DNA of 64,000 nt. It comes from an uncultured Fodinibius sp. GTDB taxonomy: Bacteria > Bacteroidota > Rhodothermia > Balneolales > Balneolaceae. Of this stretch, positions 1 to 10,200 are shown one piece after another. The stretch spans positions 868,001 through 932,000 of the forward strand of contig CAJXMJ010000001.1 in the NCBI GenBank assembly GCA_913056455.1. Reading direction: 5' to 3'. The notes beneath the pieces are model-generated. The model did not search any database. It was not told where the DNA came from and worked only from the letters and a program-made list of their open reading frames with translations. The position numbers and the translations under genes were made by a program. Every line of letters begins with the position of its first letter. The first letter of the stretch is position 1.

Positions 1-584
1 GTAGCCGCCCTCAACGCATGCGTGATCGAGGCTTTTGGCAACTGCACGATCGCTATATTTTAACCCAGACTCGATCAGGGCTGTGTATGATTGATCAGCA
101 TGCAGCCCATAAGCGTATTATATTTGAGAAGGCATTGAGTGCTACAGAGGCCGCAATACCAAGTACTCAGCAACTGCTTTTTGCTCAGACTATGGATTTT
201 TCAGCGTCGGAGTTTTCACTTCTTGAAGAGTTGCACCCGATCATTCAGCGTATGGGCTTCAACATTCAATTAATGAGCGGTAATACAGCTATGATCAGTG
301 GGGTGCCGGCTGATATTGATGTAGGAGATGAACAATCGGTCTTAAAGTCTATGCTGCAGCAGTATCGCGAGCTCGACGGAAGATTTGAGTTTGATGAGCG
401 CCGAAAACTGGCTATTGCCTTTGCATCAAAGACAGCCATCCCCAAAGGAAAAAAACTAACCGATATGGAGATGGAAAACCTACTTGATCAGCTGTTTGCG
501 TGTGATGAACCGTACAAAGATCCTTTGAATAAACCGACCTTGGATTATATTCCGCTCGAGGATATTGAGGGGCGCTTTCGATAA
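1..584 (+). CDS. mutL: DNA mismatch repair protein MutL, C-terminal part (5' end outside window)
   Basis: This is the C-terminal dimerisation/endonuclease domain of MutL, which links MutS mismatch recognition to strand removal. The reading frame is open to the left edge (first full codon at position 3), so the ATPase half lies outside. Visible are the stretch GFWQLHDRYILTQTRSGL and the motif DQHAAHKRIIFE, which corresponds to DQHA-X2-E-X4-E of endonuclease-proficient MutL proteins. Here the first glutamate is a lysine (codon AAG). The CPHGRP-type motif near the C-terminus is not recognisable either; the end reads FACDEPYKDPLNKPTL. The family assignment is firm. Loss of nicking activity is only an inference, because FCB-group MutL proteins vary at these sites. 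Confidence 0.93.
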   Translation, partial: SRPQRMRDRGFWQLHDRYILTQTRSGLCMIDQHAAHKRIIFEKALSATEAAIPSTQQLLFAQTMDFSASEFSLLEELHPIIQRMGFNIQLMSGNTAMISGVPADIDVGDEQSVLKSMLQQYRELDGRFEFDERRKLAIAFASKTAIPKGKKLTDMEMENLLDQLFACDEPYKDPLNKPTLDYIPLEDIEGRFR

Positions 585-647
585 ATAACTAATTGCTAAC
601 AGATGGAGTCCATTTTTAAAATGACTTCCATCCTTACTAATTATAGC

Positions 648-1781
648 ATGAACATTCTGGCCGTTGAACCGTTCTTTAGTGGTTCGCACAAAGCTTTTTT
701 AAAGGGACTGAAGAAATATTCCCGGCACAATATCATCCCAATCAACCTCAGTTATAAGGGGCGAAAGTGGCGAATGCACGGTAATTCGGTGGTGTTGGCG
801 GGAATGACTCAGGAGGTTGAAGAAGAAATTGATCTGCTGTTGGTCAGCAGCATGACAAACCTTCCGGCATTTCTATCTCTGACCAATCCTCGTTTTGCTG
901 AGACCCCTAAAGTGATGTACATGCATGAGAATCAGTTTACTCAGCCCATGCCGGAGGGAGAAGAGCGCGATCAAACATACTGCTACCTCAACTATTTAAG
1001 CATGCTTTCAGCGGATCGACTCATTTTTTCGTCTGAATTTCACCGCAATGACTTTTTGAAAGCATTACCCGCATTTTTGGAGAACTATCCCGATGATAAA
1101 TATTATTATCCGGTTGATAAGATTGCGGATAAGAGTATAGTGCTATATCCCGGACTCGATTTAAAACGCTTTGATGCCCAAATTGATCAACGCAATGAAA
1201 ACGAGAATCCGGTAATCGTTTGGAATCAGCGCTGGCAGTTTGATCGAAATCCCGCCATGTTTTTTCGGGTGCTCAATCGCTTAAATGATATTGATCTTAC
1301 TTTCGATCTCATTCTGGCGGGCGATACACAGCATGAAAAGCCTGAAGAATTTGAAAAAGCCTGGGAGCGTTACGGTCGGCATATTACGCATTTTGGCTAT
1401 GTCGAAGATCGTGAAAACTACAGCCGATTACTCCACAGCGGTGATATCGTTGTTTCAACGGCCACTTACGAATTCTTCTGCGTAGCGATTATGGAAGCGA
1501 TTTACTGTGGCTGTCACCCATTGGTACCCAATCGGCTCCATTACCCGGAACTGATTCCCGAGAGCCTGCACAAACCGTTGTTGCATGCTCCTGTTTTATA
1601 TGATACCGAAGACGATCTTTTCCACTATCTCAAAGATCTGTTGACCGAAGAATCAAAACCACTTCCGAAATCCTCCCTCCAAAATATTAACGAGCACCTC
1701 GACTGGTCAAAGCGTATCGACACCTTCGATGCGATGTTTGAGGAGTGCCTGGATCTGGATATTTCTTCAGCTTTATCCTGA
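648..1781 (+). CDS. tRNA-queuosine alpha-mannosyltransferase-like glycosyltransferase (DUF3524)
   Basis: A GT-B fold glycosyltransferase with the DUF3524 N-terminus: the protein begins MNILAVEPFFSGSHKAF and continues with the WRMHG stretch typical of GTDC1/QTMAN relatives. Family members transfer mannose from GDP-mannose to queuosine in the anticodon loop of tRNA-Asp. The C-terminal half has the nucleotide-sugar-binding block around YEFFCVAIMEAIYCG, with the spaced glutamates usual for retaining GT-B enzymes. I chose the ATG at 648 because homologous sequence begins there; in-frame ATGs at 603 and 621 would add residues without family similarity. It follows mutL by about 60 bases and may be cotranscribed with it. 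The exact acceptor in this organism is inferred. Confidence 0.85.
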   Translation: MNILAVEPFFSGSHKAFLKGLKKYSRHNIIPINLSYKGRKWRMHGNSVVLAGMTQEVEEEIDLLLVSSMTNLPAFLSLTNPRFAETPKVMYMHENQFTQPMPEGEERDQTYCYLNYLSMLSADRLIFSSEFHRNDFLKALPAFLENYPDDKYYYPVDKIADKSIVLYPGLDLKRFDAQIDQRNENENPVIVWNQRWQFDRNPAMFFRVLNRLNDIDLTFDLILAGDTQHEKPEEFEKAWERYGRHITHFGYVEDRENYSRLLHSGDIVVSTATYEFFCVAIMEAIYCGCHPLVPNRLHYPELIPESLHKPLLHAPVLYDTEDDLFHYLKDLLTEESKPLPKSSLQNINEHLDWSKRIDTFDAMFEECLDLDISSALS

Positions 1782-1844
1782 CTTTGATCTATTTTACTGG
1801 CTACTTCTACTGTGTTTGTAGTTAGATTATGTTTCTTATAGATT

Positions 1845-1885
1845 TTAATGCTTTATCTTTACTCTCAATAGAGATAAAGCATTAA
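1845..1885. repeat. 14-bp perfect inverted repeat downstream of the glycosyltransferase
   Basis: The arms TTAATGCTTTATCT (1845-1858) and AGATAAAGCATTAA (1872-1885) are exact reverse complements separated by 13 bases. No T-run follows on the plus strand, so it is not a textbook intrinsic terminator. It may still act as a 3' stem-loop for the upstream gene or as an operator for the lipoprotein gene at 1959. Confidence 0.6.
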
Positions 1886-1958
1886 GTATTCGAATAATTT
1901 ATGTGATTCTACTAATATTACATGACTATTCATCCAGAAATGCTAAAGATGAGCTACT

Positions 1959-3221
1959 ATGTGTATCAAGAGAATATCATTCGTTATTTGGCTTAGTTCA
2001 TTATTAGGGATTTTTGCTATCTCGTGTGAAACAAAGACAGGAGATTCTGATGGTGAACACCAGCGAACGGTTAATAATGTTGGTCAACGTGCTATTACGG
2101 ATACAGCGAACATGGATAAGACCCAGGGGGTACCCGTTATCCATGCGGCCGGTGCCAAGATAGATCGGGATAAAGTAACTGCAATGCTTAATGAGAAAGG
2201 GTTATCTTTTAGGCAGATCACAAGTCCAAATGCGATGACGGAAGATATCCAAGAAAGCATTGATCAACTAACTGCTTTGCTTGACACAGATACCGTTCAA
2301 AACGATGAGGAGTTGGAATATTTTGTACAGAATACTCTTGGTAGTATCTTTCTCAGACTGTATGAGCAGACAGGTGAAAAGAAGCATCTGGATCAAGCTG
2401 AAAAACATGTAGATACTGCTATTTCCATCTTAAAAGGTCAGCCGGATTATAAAGCAGATCTTGTTGATGCCTATAGCGGACGATTAGCGGTATATTCACT
2501 GAGAGGAGAACAAGAAAAGGTTATTTCCTTGCTAAAAAAACTAATTGAGGAATATCAAAATATAGGATACGGTCTTTACAAAAATTGGTTCTCCAGTCGT
2601 CAGGTGGAGAAAATATACAATATGATAAGAATGGACTCTCTAAATGCTCATAAGGTAAAGGGAACAGTAGACTATCTCACAAAGGTATCTGATAAATATA
2701 AGAATGAGGTGGGTATCACTGCACAAATGGTTTTGGCAAATCATTATGCTACAACCGGTGAGCATGAGAAAGCGAATCGCCTTATCCGAAAAATAGAAGA
2801 AAGATTAACCGCATTAGATAATTCGGAGTTTAAAAAACAAAAATGGGAACGGTATCGAACTCAAATAGAAAGCGCTCAAAAGCGAGCAGACGAAACCTTC
2901 GGTCAAACAGATCGTGATACGTTATTTTATGAAGTAAGACCAGAAATGATTGAGCAGGCAATTCAAAGAAAAAGAGAGGACGCTCAACAGCTATATTATG
3001 TAGATGTGAAACTAAAACAGAAATATCATTCTGACTTTGCTCAGAAGACGACTGATAATATCGGCAACTTCATGGCTATTGTTCATAACGGTGACGTTAT
3101 TTCTTCTTCCTTTCCGACTATACAAATCGGAATTTCCAGTGGGCGCTTTACATTGGGTCCTTATGAGAAACAAGAAGAAGCCAAAAGGATTCTCAGGAGA
3201 ATATTGGATGCAAACCAATAG
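1959..3221 (+). CDS. TPR-like lipoprotein of unknown function
   Basis: The first 22 residues form a lipoprotein signal peptide with the lipobox AIS-C23, so the mature protein should be lipid-anchored. A Thr/Asp/Gly-rich linker follows, then mostly helical, charged sequence of TPR character (for example around YEQTGEKKHLDQAEKHVDTA). The last 75 residues change to beta-alpha sequence ending GRFTLGPYEKQEEAKRIL, which resembles the second half of a SPOR domain (a fold that binds denuded peptidoglycan); that resemblance is weak. The gene stands alone and converges on the E1 gene, with only six bases between the two stop codons. No function can be assigned. Confidence 0.75.
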   Translation: MCIKRISFVIWLSSLLGIFAISCETKTGDSDGEHQRTVNNVGQRAITDTANMDKTQGVPVIHAAGAKIDRDKVTAMLNEKGLSFRQITSPNAMTEDIQESIDQLTALLDTDTVQNDEELEYFVQNTLGSIFLRLYEQTGEKKHLDQAEKHVDTAISILKGQPDYKADLVDAYSGRLAVYSLRGEQEKVISLLKKLIEEYQNIGYGLYKNWFSSRQVEKIYNMIRMDSLNAHKVKGTVDYLTKVSDKYKNEVGITAQMVLANHYATTGEHEKANRLIRKIEERLTALDNSEFKKQKWERYRTQIESAQKRADETFGQTDRDTLFYEVRPEMIEQAIQRKREDAQQLYYVDVKLKQKYHSDFAQKTTDNIGNFMAIVHNGDVISSSFPTIQIGISSGRFTLGPYEKQEEAKRILRRILDANQ

Positions 3222-3227
3222 TACGAA

Positions 3228-5213
3228 TCAGTATTGCAGAAGCTTGTTCAGGGTTTCTTCCAGTCGATTATCTGCAAGGTAATGCTTCTCCAACTTAGGA
3301 CTAAAAGGTACGGGCATATCCTTTGAGGAGCAGCGCATAACCGGAGCATCCAATTTTTCGAAGCATTCCTCAGTGATAAGGGAGGAAAGCTCACTCATGG
3401 GGCCGAGCGTGGTAGAAGGCTCTTGCAGAAGTAGTACCTTATTGGTTTTTGCTACTGACTGGCTAACGGGTTCCATATCAAGCGGAGCCAGGCATCGCAG
3501 GTCAATGATTTCTATCTCTGTTCCCTGATCTGCGTATCTTTTCGCTACTTCCTGCGCCCAGTGGACACCCATTCCATAAGTAACAATGGTGGCATCGCTT
3601 CCTTCTCGGACCACATTTGCTTTGCCAAGTTCTTCAGGTATACAGTGGTCAGGAGTGGTAGCACGAATGCTCCGATAGAGTTTCTTGTGCTCGAAAAACA
3701 GTACAGGATTGGGATCATGAAGAGCACTGTAAAGCAGGTTTTGGGCATCTTCCACCGATGAGGGAACGACAATTTTAAGTCCCGGATGTTGCATGAACCA
3801 ACCTTCAGGAGATTCTGAGTGGAATGGCCCTGCACCAACGCCTGCACCGTGTGGTGCACGAATAGTGATGTTAATTGGCGGCATCCAGCGGTATTGTCCC
3901 TTGGCAATATTGTTGACGATTTGGTTAAAACCGCAGGATATGAAATCGGCAAACTGCATTTCAACCACGGGTTTAAAGCCTTCCAATGCCAGTCCAAGGG
4001 CACACCCGAGTGCTCCTGCTTCAATGATTGGAGTATTACGAATACGGTCTTTGCCAAACTGATCTATAAACCCCTCAGTAATCTTGAACACTCCGCCGTA
4101 TTCGGCGATATCCTGTCCCATGATGAGAAAGTCATCATCCTGCTCAAAGGCTTGTCGCAGCGAAAACTGAATAGCATCCACAAACCGCTTTTCGGATGAG
4201 GCATTATCTTCAGTAGCCTTTTCAGGCAAATTAACCGTTGAAAACAATCGATCTTCTTCCGTCTGGTGATCAAAAACAGGTTCATCAGCTTCGAGAGCCC
4301 GCTCTAATTCGGGCAAAAAACGATCATCAATTTCATCTTTAATTTTTTGTAGCTCATCATCCCCCGAAACAATACCTTCGGATTTAAGCCATTGTGCAAA
4401 GCGATCAATGGGATCTTTTTCTTCCCATTTTTCGAATTTCTCGTCGGGGACGTAAAATGTACCGGAGGCTTCCTCATGTCCCCGCATGCGAAACGTCTTG
4501 GTTTCAATAAACGTGGGGCCCTTCCTCAGTGCATGTTCTTTTGCCTCAGAGACTGCATCTATTACTTCAAAAACATCATTGCCATCAATTTTAACCCCGC
4601 GCATGCCGTAGCCACGTGCACGATCTACTAAATTCTCACAAGCATATTGCTCGTTGGTAGGAGTGGAGAGTCCGTAGCCATTATTTTCAATTACAAAAAT
4701 TACGGGGAGTTCCCAGACGGCGGCTAGGTTTAATGCTTCATGAAACTCTCCTTCACTGGTTGCCCCATCTCCGCAAAAGCTTGCTGCAACAAAGTTTTCC
4801 TCGCGAAGCTTTGAAGCCAAGGCCAAGCCATCAGCGACAGGCATAGTGGCGGCAAGATGAGAAATCATTCCCACAATCCGTTTTTCGGGTACGCCAAAGT
4901 GAAACGAGCGATCACGTCCCCCGGTAAAACCGTCTGCTTTACCTAAAAGCTGACAAAACAGTGTATACAGATCTACGCCACGGGTGGTAAACAGTCCCAA
5001 ATTTCGGTGCATCGGTAGCAGATAGTCCTCATCAGAAAGAGCAGTGGTAACTCCAACAGAAATGGCTTCCTGTCCCATGCCGGAAAACCACTTGCTGATT
5101 TTATTTTGTCTCAGCAGTTTGAGCATGCGTTCCTCGATACGACGGGGAAGAAGCAGGTTTTTATAAAGGTTGAGGGCTTCGGATTCTCTAATTTTTTTCT
5201 GTGGTTCTATCAT
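3228..5213 (-). CDS. 2-oxoacid dehydrogenase E1, fused alpha and beta subunits (branched-chain/pyruvate type)
   Basis: A thiamine-diphosphate enzyme that decarboxylates a 2-oxoacid and passes the acyl group to the lipoyl arm of E2. Residues 1-330 are the alpha subunit, with the ThDP motif GDG (148-150) through NN (177-178) and the typical GHEEASG stretch. Residues 340-661 are the beta subunit, from FVDAIQFSLRQAFEQ through the transketolase C-terminal domain. Such single-chain E1 proteins are common in Bacteroidota and relatives and are usually annotated as branched-chain 2-oxoacid dehydrogenase E1. No E2 or E3 gene is adjacent, so the substrate cannot be decided here. It probably has its own promoter in the divergent gap before 5443. 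Confidence 0.92.
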   Translation of the reverse strand: MIEPQKKIRESEALNLYKNLLLPRRIEERMLKLLRQNKISKWFSGMGQEAISVGVTTALSDEDYLLPMHRNLGLFTTRGVDLYTLFCQLLGKADGFTGGRDRSFHFGVPEKRIVGMISHLAATMPVADGLALASKLREENFVAASFCGDGATSEGEFHEALNLAAVWELPVIFVIENNGYGLSTPTNEQYACENLVDRARGYGMRGVKIDGNDVFEVIDAVSEAKEHALRKGPTFIETKTFRMRGHEEASGTFYVPDEKFEKWEEKDPIDRFAQWLKSEGIVSGDDELQKIKDEIDDRFLPELERALEADEPVFDHQTEEDRLFSTVNLPEKATEDNASSEKRFVDAIQFSLRQAFEQDDDFLIMGQDIAEYGGVFKITEGFIDQFGKDRIRNTPIIEAGALGCALGLALEGFKPVVEMQFADFISCGFNQIVNNIAKGQYRWMPPINITIRAPHGAGVGAGPFHSESPEGWFMQHPGLKIVVPSSVEDAQNLLYSALHDPNPVLFFEHKKLYRSIRATTPDHCIPEELGKANVVREGSDATIVTYGMGVHWAQEVAKRYADQGTEIEIIDLRCLAPLDMEPVSQSVAKTNKVLLLQEPSTTLGPMSELSSLITEECFEKLDAPVMRCSSKDMPVPFSPKLEKHYLADNRLEETLNKLLQY

Positions 5214-5442
5214 TAAATGATTAGGGAAATATCTACGTTTTCAACTCATATTTTAAGAGCCTAACATGCAGTAGTTAAACAATAATTGCAACTCACTACT
5301 AAATTTTTTTTGAGAATTGTGACAACCTTTTTAAATCGATAAACCGTGGTTTTTAATAGAGTTCGAATGATATCTGGTATCTTCGAGAAACTCTGTGTAT
5401 CCTCTGTGCAACTTTGGTCTACTCAAATTTATTTGATTCCTG

Positions 5443-6339
5443 TTGTCTGATTCTAAACATCATTTGGCCTATATATATGTTTTTCTCGGTGCTGCTTTAT
5501 GGGGCATCATTGGGTTGTTTATTGAGGAACTCTCGCAGGCAGATTTTTCAGCTCTTCAAATTGTTACAGTTCGTGTCGTCAGTGCTACCGTGATGCTGGG
5601 TTGCTACCTAGGATTGAAAAACCCTCAATTTCTCAAAATCGACCTAAAAGACTCAATGAATTTTGTTGGGACGGGCATTTTTAGTACTGTTTTTTTTAGC
5701 TGGGCCTATTTTACGACTATTGAAGAAGTCTCATTATCTATTGCGGTAATTTTACTGTACACCGGACCTGCTTTTGTTGTGGTTTTGTCTCGAATCTTTT
5801 TTAAGGAGCCGATAACATCGCGCAAAATAGGCGCCCTTCTTTTAACGCTTTTAGGCTGTGTGTTTGTCGTCAAAGTATTTCCCATCGGCGCTGAACATAT
5901 TTCATGGTATGGTATATTTGTGGGATTAGGATCCGGATTTGGATATGCACTCTACAGTATTTTTGGTAAACATGCCCTGAAAAAGTATCATCCGCTTACT
6001 GTTATTACATATACTTTTGTTTTTGCTTCAGCCGTGATGCTACCTGTCAGTGGAGTCACTATTCCAGTGAGCAACCTGCAATCTGCTCATGTTTGGATGA
6101 ATATCCTTGGGCTTGGATTTTTCCCCACAGCCTTGGCGTATTACCTGTATACGATGGGGCTTTCGATGGTGGAAAGTGGAAGGGCCTCGATAGCAGCAAC
6201 AGTTGAACCTTTAGTTGCTACTTTACTGGGGGTTTTCGTATTTAATGATGTACTAACTGCATTTCAGCTTGTAGGAATGCTTTTGGTGTTAGCGGCCGTT
6301 GTATTGATACAGTTTAAAAATAGTGATATGCTCAAATAG
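5443..6339 (+). CDS. EamA/DMT-family transporter (ten-helix drug/metabolite exporter)
   Basis: A hydrophobic protein of about 298 residues with two tandem EamA repeats and roughly ten membrane helices. It starts AYIYVFLGAALWGIIGLF and the second repeat begins near WYGIFVGLGSGFGYALYS. The late segment ESGRASIAATVEPLVATLLG is characteristic of the family, which exports amino acids or other small metabolites across the inner membrane. The start is a TTG codon; I see no ATG at a suitable place. The substrate is unknown. It is divergent from the E1 gene and followed by a DUF1499 gene 45 bases on. Confidence 0.88.
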   Translation: MSDSKHHLAYIYVFLGAALWGIIGLFIEELSQADFSALQIVTVRVVSATVMLGCYLGLKNPQFLKIDLKDSMNFVGTGIFSTVFFSWAYFTTIEEVSLSIAVILLYTGPAFVVVLSRIFFKEPITSRKIGALLLTLLGCVFVVKVFPIGAEHISWYGIFVGLGSGFGYALYSIFGKHALKKYHPLTVITYTFVFASAVMLPVSGVTIPVSNLQSAHVWMNILGLGFFPTALAYYLYTMGLSMVESGRASIAATVEPLVATLLGVFVFNDVLTAFQLVGMLLVLAAVVLIQFKNSDMLK

Positions 6340-6384
6340 CTACTTAGAAAGCATAAGATTAATATTTATAAATTATAGAAAACT

Positions 6385-7137
6385 ATGAGTAAGCAAAAAA
6401 TCTCAAAATGGGCATGGATAAGCCTGGGAGTCGGTATTGCAGCAGCGTTGCTATTAGCCCTATCGGGTTACGGCTATCAGTGGAACTGGTGGGGGCTGGG
6501 TACTGCATTTACTTGGCTATTACCGGGCAGCGGAATATTGGGATTGATTGGATTTTCGCTGGCGCTATTTTTGGGGTTTACACGCCGCAATAATCCGAAA
6601 ACAAGAGGGGCAGGTATCACCTTTGTAGGCGTTGTCTTGAGCATAGCTGTGATGAGTACACTCGGCTACTGGTTTACTGAGGCCCAAAAGTATCCGCCTA
6701 TTCACGATATCAGTACAGATATTGATAATCCGCCGGAATTTCGAAATATCGTGCCATTGAGGGCTGATGCACCCAATGACACAACCTATGGGGATCAGAA
6801 AAAGGCTGATATTCAGCGCAAAACTTATCCCGATGTTAAAACGCTGTATTTGGAACAGGAGTATGGGAAGGCTTTTGATCGTGCGCTTGCCGCCGCCGAG
6901 GAGATGCCATGGGAAGAAATTGTCACAAATGATAAAGATAGTGGAATAATTGAAGCTTATGACAAGTTACCCTGGTTTGGATTTGTCGATGATGTAGTGA
7001 TTCGGATAGATACGGCTGAGACCGCAGGTAGCACCAAAATTGATGTGCGTTCGGTTTCACGCATTGGCCGAAGTGATATTGGGGTCAACGCAGAGCGTAT
7101 CAGGGATTATTTGAATACTGTCAAGGAACAGGAGTAA
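6385..7137 (+). CDS. DUF1499 domain membrane protein
   Basis: Three N-terminal membrane segments (about residues 8-100) are followed by a soluble DUF1499 domain. The family signatures PPIHDISTDIDNPPEF and RSVSRIGRSDIGVNAERI are both visible. The domain is widespread in proteobacteria and the FCB group and has no established biochemical role. The protein is expected in the inner membrane with the DUF1499 domain outside the bilayer. It lies 45 bases behind the EamA transporter and may share its transcript; about 157 bases separate it from recC. Confidence 0.82.
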   Translation: MSKQKISKWAWISLGVGIAAALLLALSGYGYQWNWWGLGTAFTWLLPGSGILGLIGFSLALFLGFTRRNNPKTRGAGITFVGVVLSIAVMSTLGYWFTEAQKYPPIHDISTDIDNPPEFRNIVPLRADAPNDTTYGDQKKADIQRKTYPDVKTLYLEQEYGKAFDRALAAAEEMPWEEIVTNDKDSGIIEAYDKLPWFGFVDDVVIRIDTAETAGSTKIDVRSVSRIGRSDIGVNAERIRDYLNTVKEQE

Positions 7138-7294
7138 TGGATACTTCGAACTCCCAATTTATATTTGTTTGATGATATAGTATTCTAATACTTGCTGTCA
7201 ACGAGAGTATGCTTTAACTGTTTACTTTTGTACGGTTTTTTCTGTTTTTGCTATCACTTAGAAATCAGGCAGACACCCGATCAAGCGAGGCATA

Positions 7295-10200
7295 ATGCTC
7301 AAATTTTATTACAGTACTGAACTGGAAAAACTGGCAGACCGGCTGTTTCAGGAACTGGATGAAAATCCGCTCTCAGATCCGTTGGATAAGGAGATATTTG
7401 TGGTTCAGAATCACGGTGTTGGTCAGTGGCTGTCTCTTAGAATGGCCGAAAAAGAGGGCATAGCGGCTAACCTCAAATTTGAATTTCCGTCCGAGCGTAT
7501 CTGGAGTCTTATCAGATTATGGAATGATGATATTCCCCAAACGTTGCCGTCCGATCGCGGTCCCATGACATGGACCTTGATGGAACTTTTTGAAGATGAA
7601 CAGTTCTTGGATCAATTTGAGAATTTACGCCATTATATCGATGAAAAAGATCCTGAACAACGTGCGATGCGAAGTTGGAAGCTGGCTTCTAAAATTTCGG
7701 ATGTCTTTGATCAGTATCTCATTTATCGTCCGCAAATGATTTTAAATTGGGAGCGAGAGCAGTCAAAGCTTAACACCAAAAATGTAGAGGCTGAAAAGTG
7801 GCAGGCTAAATTATGGAATGAATTAATTGACCATTGGGATAACCCACATGATGAAAATCAATTGCATCGTGCCCAACTACTTAAAAAATTGTGGGGTGCC
7901 ATTGAACAGGGAGATATCAACAAGCAAGATTTGCCACACCGCATTTCTGTATTCGGCGTATCATCTGTTTCTTCAGCTTTTATCAAAACAATGGCCAAGC
8001 TTTCAAAACTGACCAACGTTCATTTTTATCAGTTGTCAGTTGATCCCGGGATTAACGAAAGTGAGCAGTTCAAAAATCCACTGCTTCAGTCATTGGGACA
8101 AGAGGGGGCGAATTTTATGTCCCTGTTTTCAGAACATGTAAATGTGGATCTTAAATCTGTTGAGGAGAGTAAACTTTCCGAACAGTCATTATTTACGGCC
8201 GTACAGTCCGATTTTAAAAATAATGACTCTCTATCGGGACGGAAATTAAACGTTCCTCCTGCCGATCAATCCATACAGGTACACAACTGCCATAGTCCCA
8301 TGCGTGAGGTAGAGGTGCTTTACGATCAGCTGCTGGCATTGATGGATGAGAATCCGGAACTGAGCCCCGATGAAATTCTGATTATGACCCCTGATATTGA
8401 AACATATGCTCCCTTTATCGAGGCGGTGTTTACTACGCCGGATGAAGGTCAGCCTGAGATACCATATGCTATTGCCGATCGTGGCGTAGGGGGCGAACAA
8501 CCCGTTACGGATACGTTCTTAAAGCTTCTGGAACTCAGCGAGAGTCGTTTCAAGGTTACCGATGTGCTCGACTTGCTGGATAGCAATCCCATACGGGAAG
8601 CATTTGGATTTAATGAAGATGAGTTGAGTCGTATCGAGCAGTGGGTGGGAGGTAATCAAATCCGATGGGGCATTGATGGGAAGGACAAAAAAGACCTGAA
8701 TCTGCCCGAGAGCGATCATTTTACATGGCAGGCGGGCCTGCGACGTATTCTCCTGGGATATGCCATGCGCTCGTCCGACGAACGGCTCTACGACGATATT
8801 TATGCTTATCATGAAGTCGAGAGTTCCGATGATGCCAATTTAGCCGGCAAACTATCCTTTTTTCTTAACCAACTGTTTTCAGTTTCTGATCGTACGGATA
8901 TTTCTCGAAAACCCGAGGAATGGACTAAAATATTACATGATATCACGGTTCGTTTTTTTCCAGATAATCGGGACTTTTACTGGGAGCTATCCATGGTAAG
9001 AGAAGGCATTGATAAACTGTCAGAATATGCATCTCTCATTGATTATAATCATAAGATACCGTTTTCAATTGTACGGCGCTGGCTTGCTGAACAACTCACT
9101 GCACAATCCACGGGCGGCGGACGTATTGGTCGGGGCGTTACTTTCAGTTCGCTGATGCCGATGCGAAGTATTCCATTTGAAGTAATTGGAATGATTGGGA
9201 TGAACGAAGGTGCTTTTCCCAAGTCTAAAATTCCTATCGAATTTGATCTGATGCATCTGGATAGGCAAGTTGGAGATCCGATACAATCGGAACAGCATCG
9301 ATATCTGTTTTTGGAAAATTTACTTTCGGCCCGCAGCCATGTTTATTTTAGCTATGTCGGGCAAAGCAATCGTCAGGATACTGATTTTCCTCCTTCTGTA
9401 GTGCTTCGGGAATTTGTCGATTACCTTGAACAAAATTATGGTTTCAACCCAGATCGTATCATCCAAAAGCATCCATTACAGGCTTTTAGCCCTGACTATT
9501 ATATGGATGATAACCTGTTTAGTTATTCGGCTTCTCAGCTTAAAATAAGCCGCGAGCTATCGGATGGAAATTCCAACGTTGTACCGTTTATGAAGGATTC
9601 CCTTCCTGAACCTGATGGAGAATGGAAGCATCTCTCGCTCAAAGATCTTGTCGCTTTTTTTCAGCACCCTGCCAAGTTTCTGTTGCAAAATCGATTGGGG
9701 ATTTACCTTAGGGAGGAGGAGGTATTAACGGAAGAGCGCGAACCGTTTACGCTTGGAGGATTGAACAATTATAAGGTAGGGCAAGAGCTGCTGGATCGAT
9801 TCTTCAAGGAAAAACCATTGGAGTCATACCAAAAGAATCTACAGGCCAAAGATATGTTGCCCGAAGGGTGGACTGGGCAGCGTGCTTTTCAGGCAAGAAT
9901 TAAAGAGGTTCGATATTTTGGAGAAAACCTAAACTGGATTCTTGATCAGCAGCAAGTCGAAGATCTCGAAGTTGATTTGCAAATTAATGATTTTCGTTTG
10001 AGGGGTAAGCTATCAGATATTTACGAAAATGCTCGTATCACTTATCGTTTTGGGAGAATGCGTCCGAAGGATATAATCGATTTGTGGGTTAAACATCTGT
10101 GCCTGCAAGTTGTAAAACCTGATGGACATCCCGGAATTAGTCGGCTATTTACGCGCCACAAGCGCAAGGATTTTGTTGAATACCGTTTAGGGCCGACAGA

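Noticed and set aside
3037-3282. Open frame of 81 codons overlapping the end of the TPR lipoprotein
   Set aside because: It overlaps two confident genes in another frame and its hydrophobic stretch is explained by the shifted reading of the lipoprotein; nothing else supports it.
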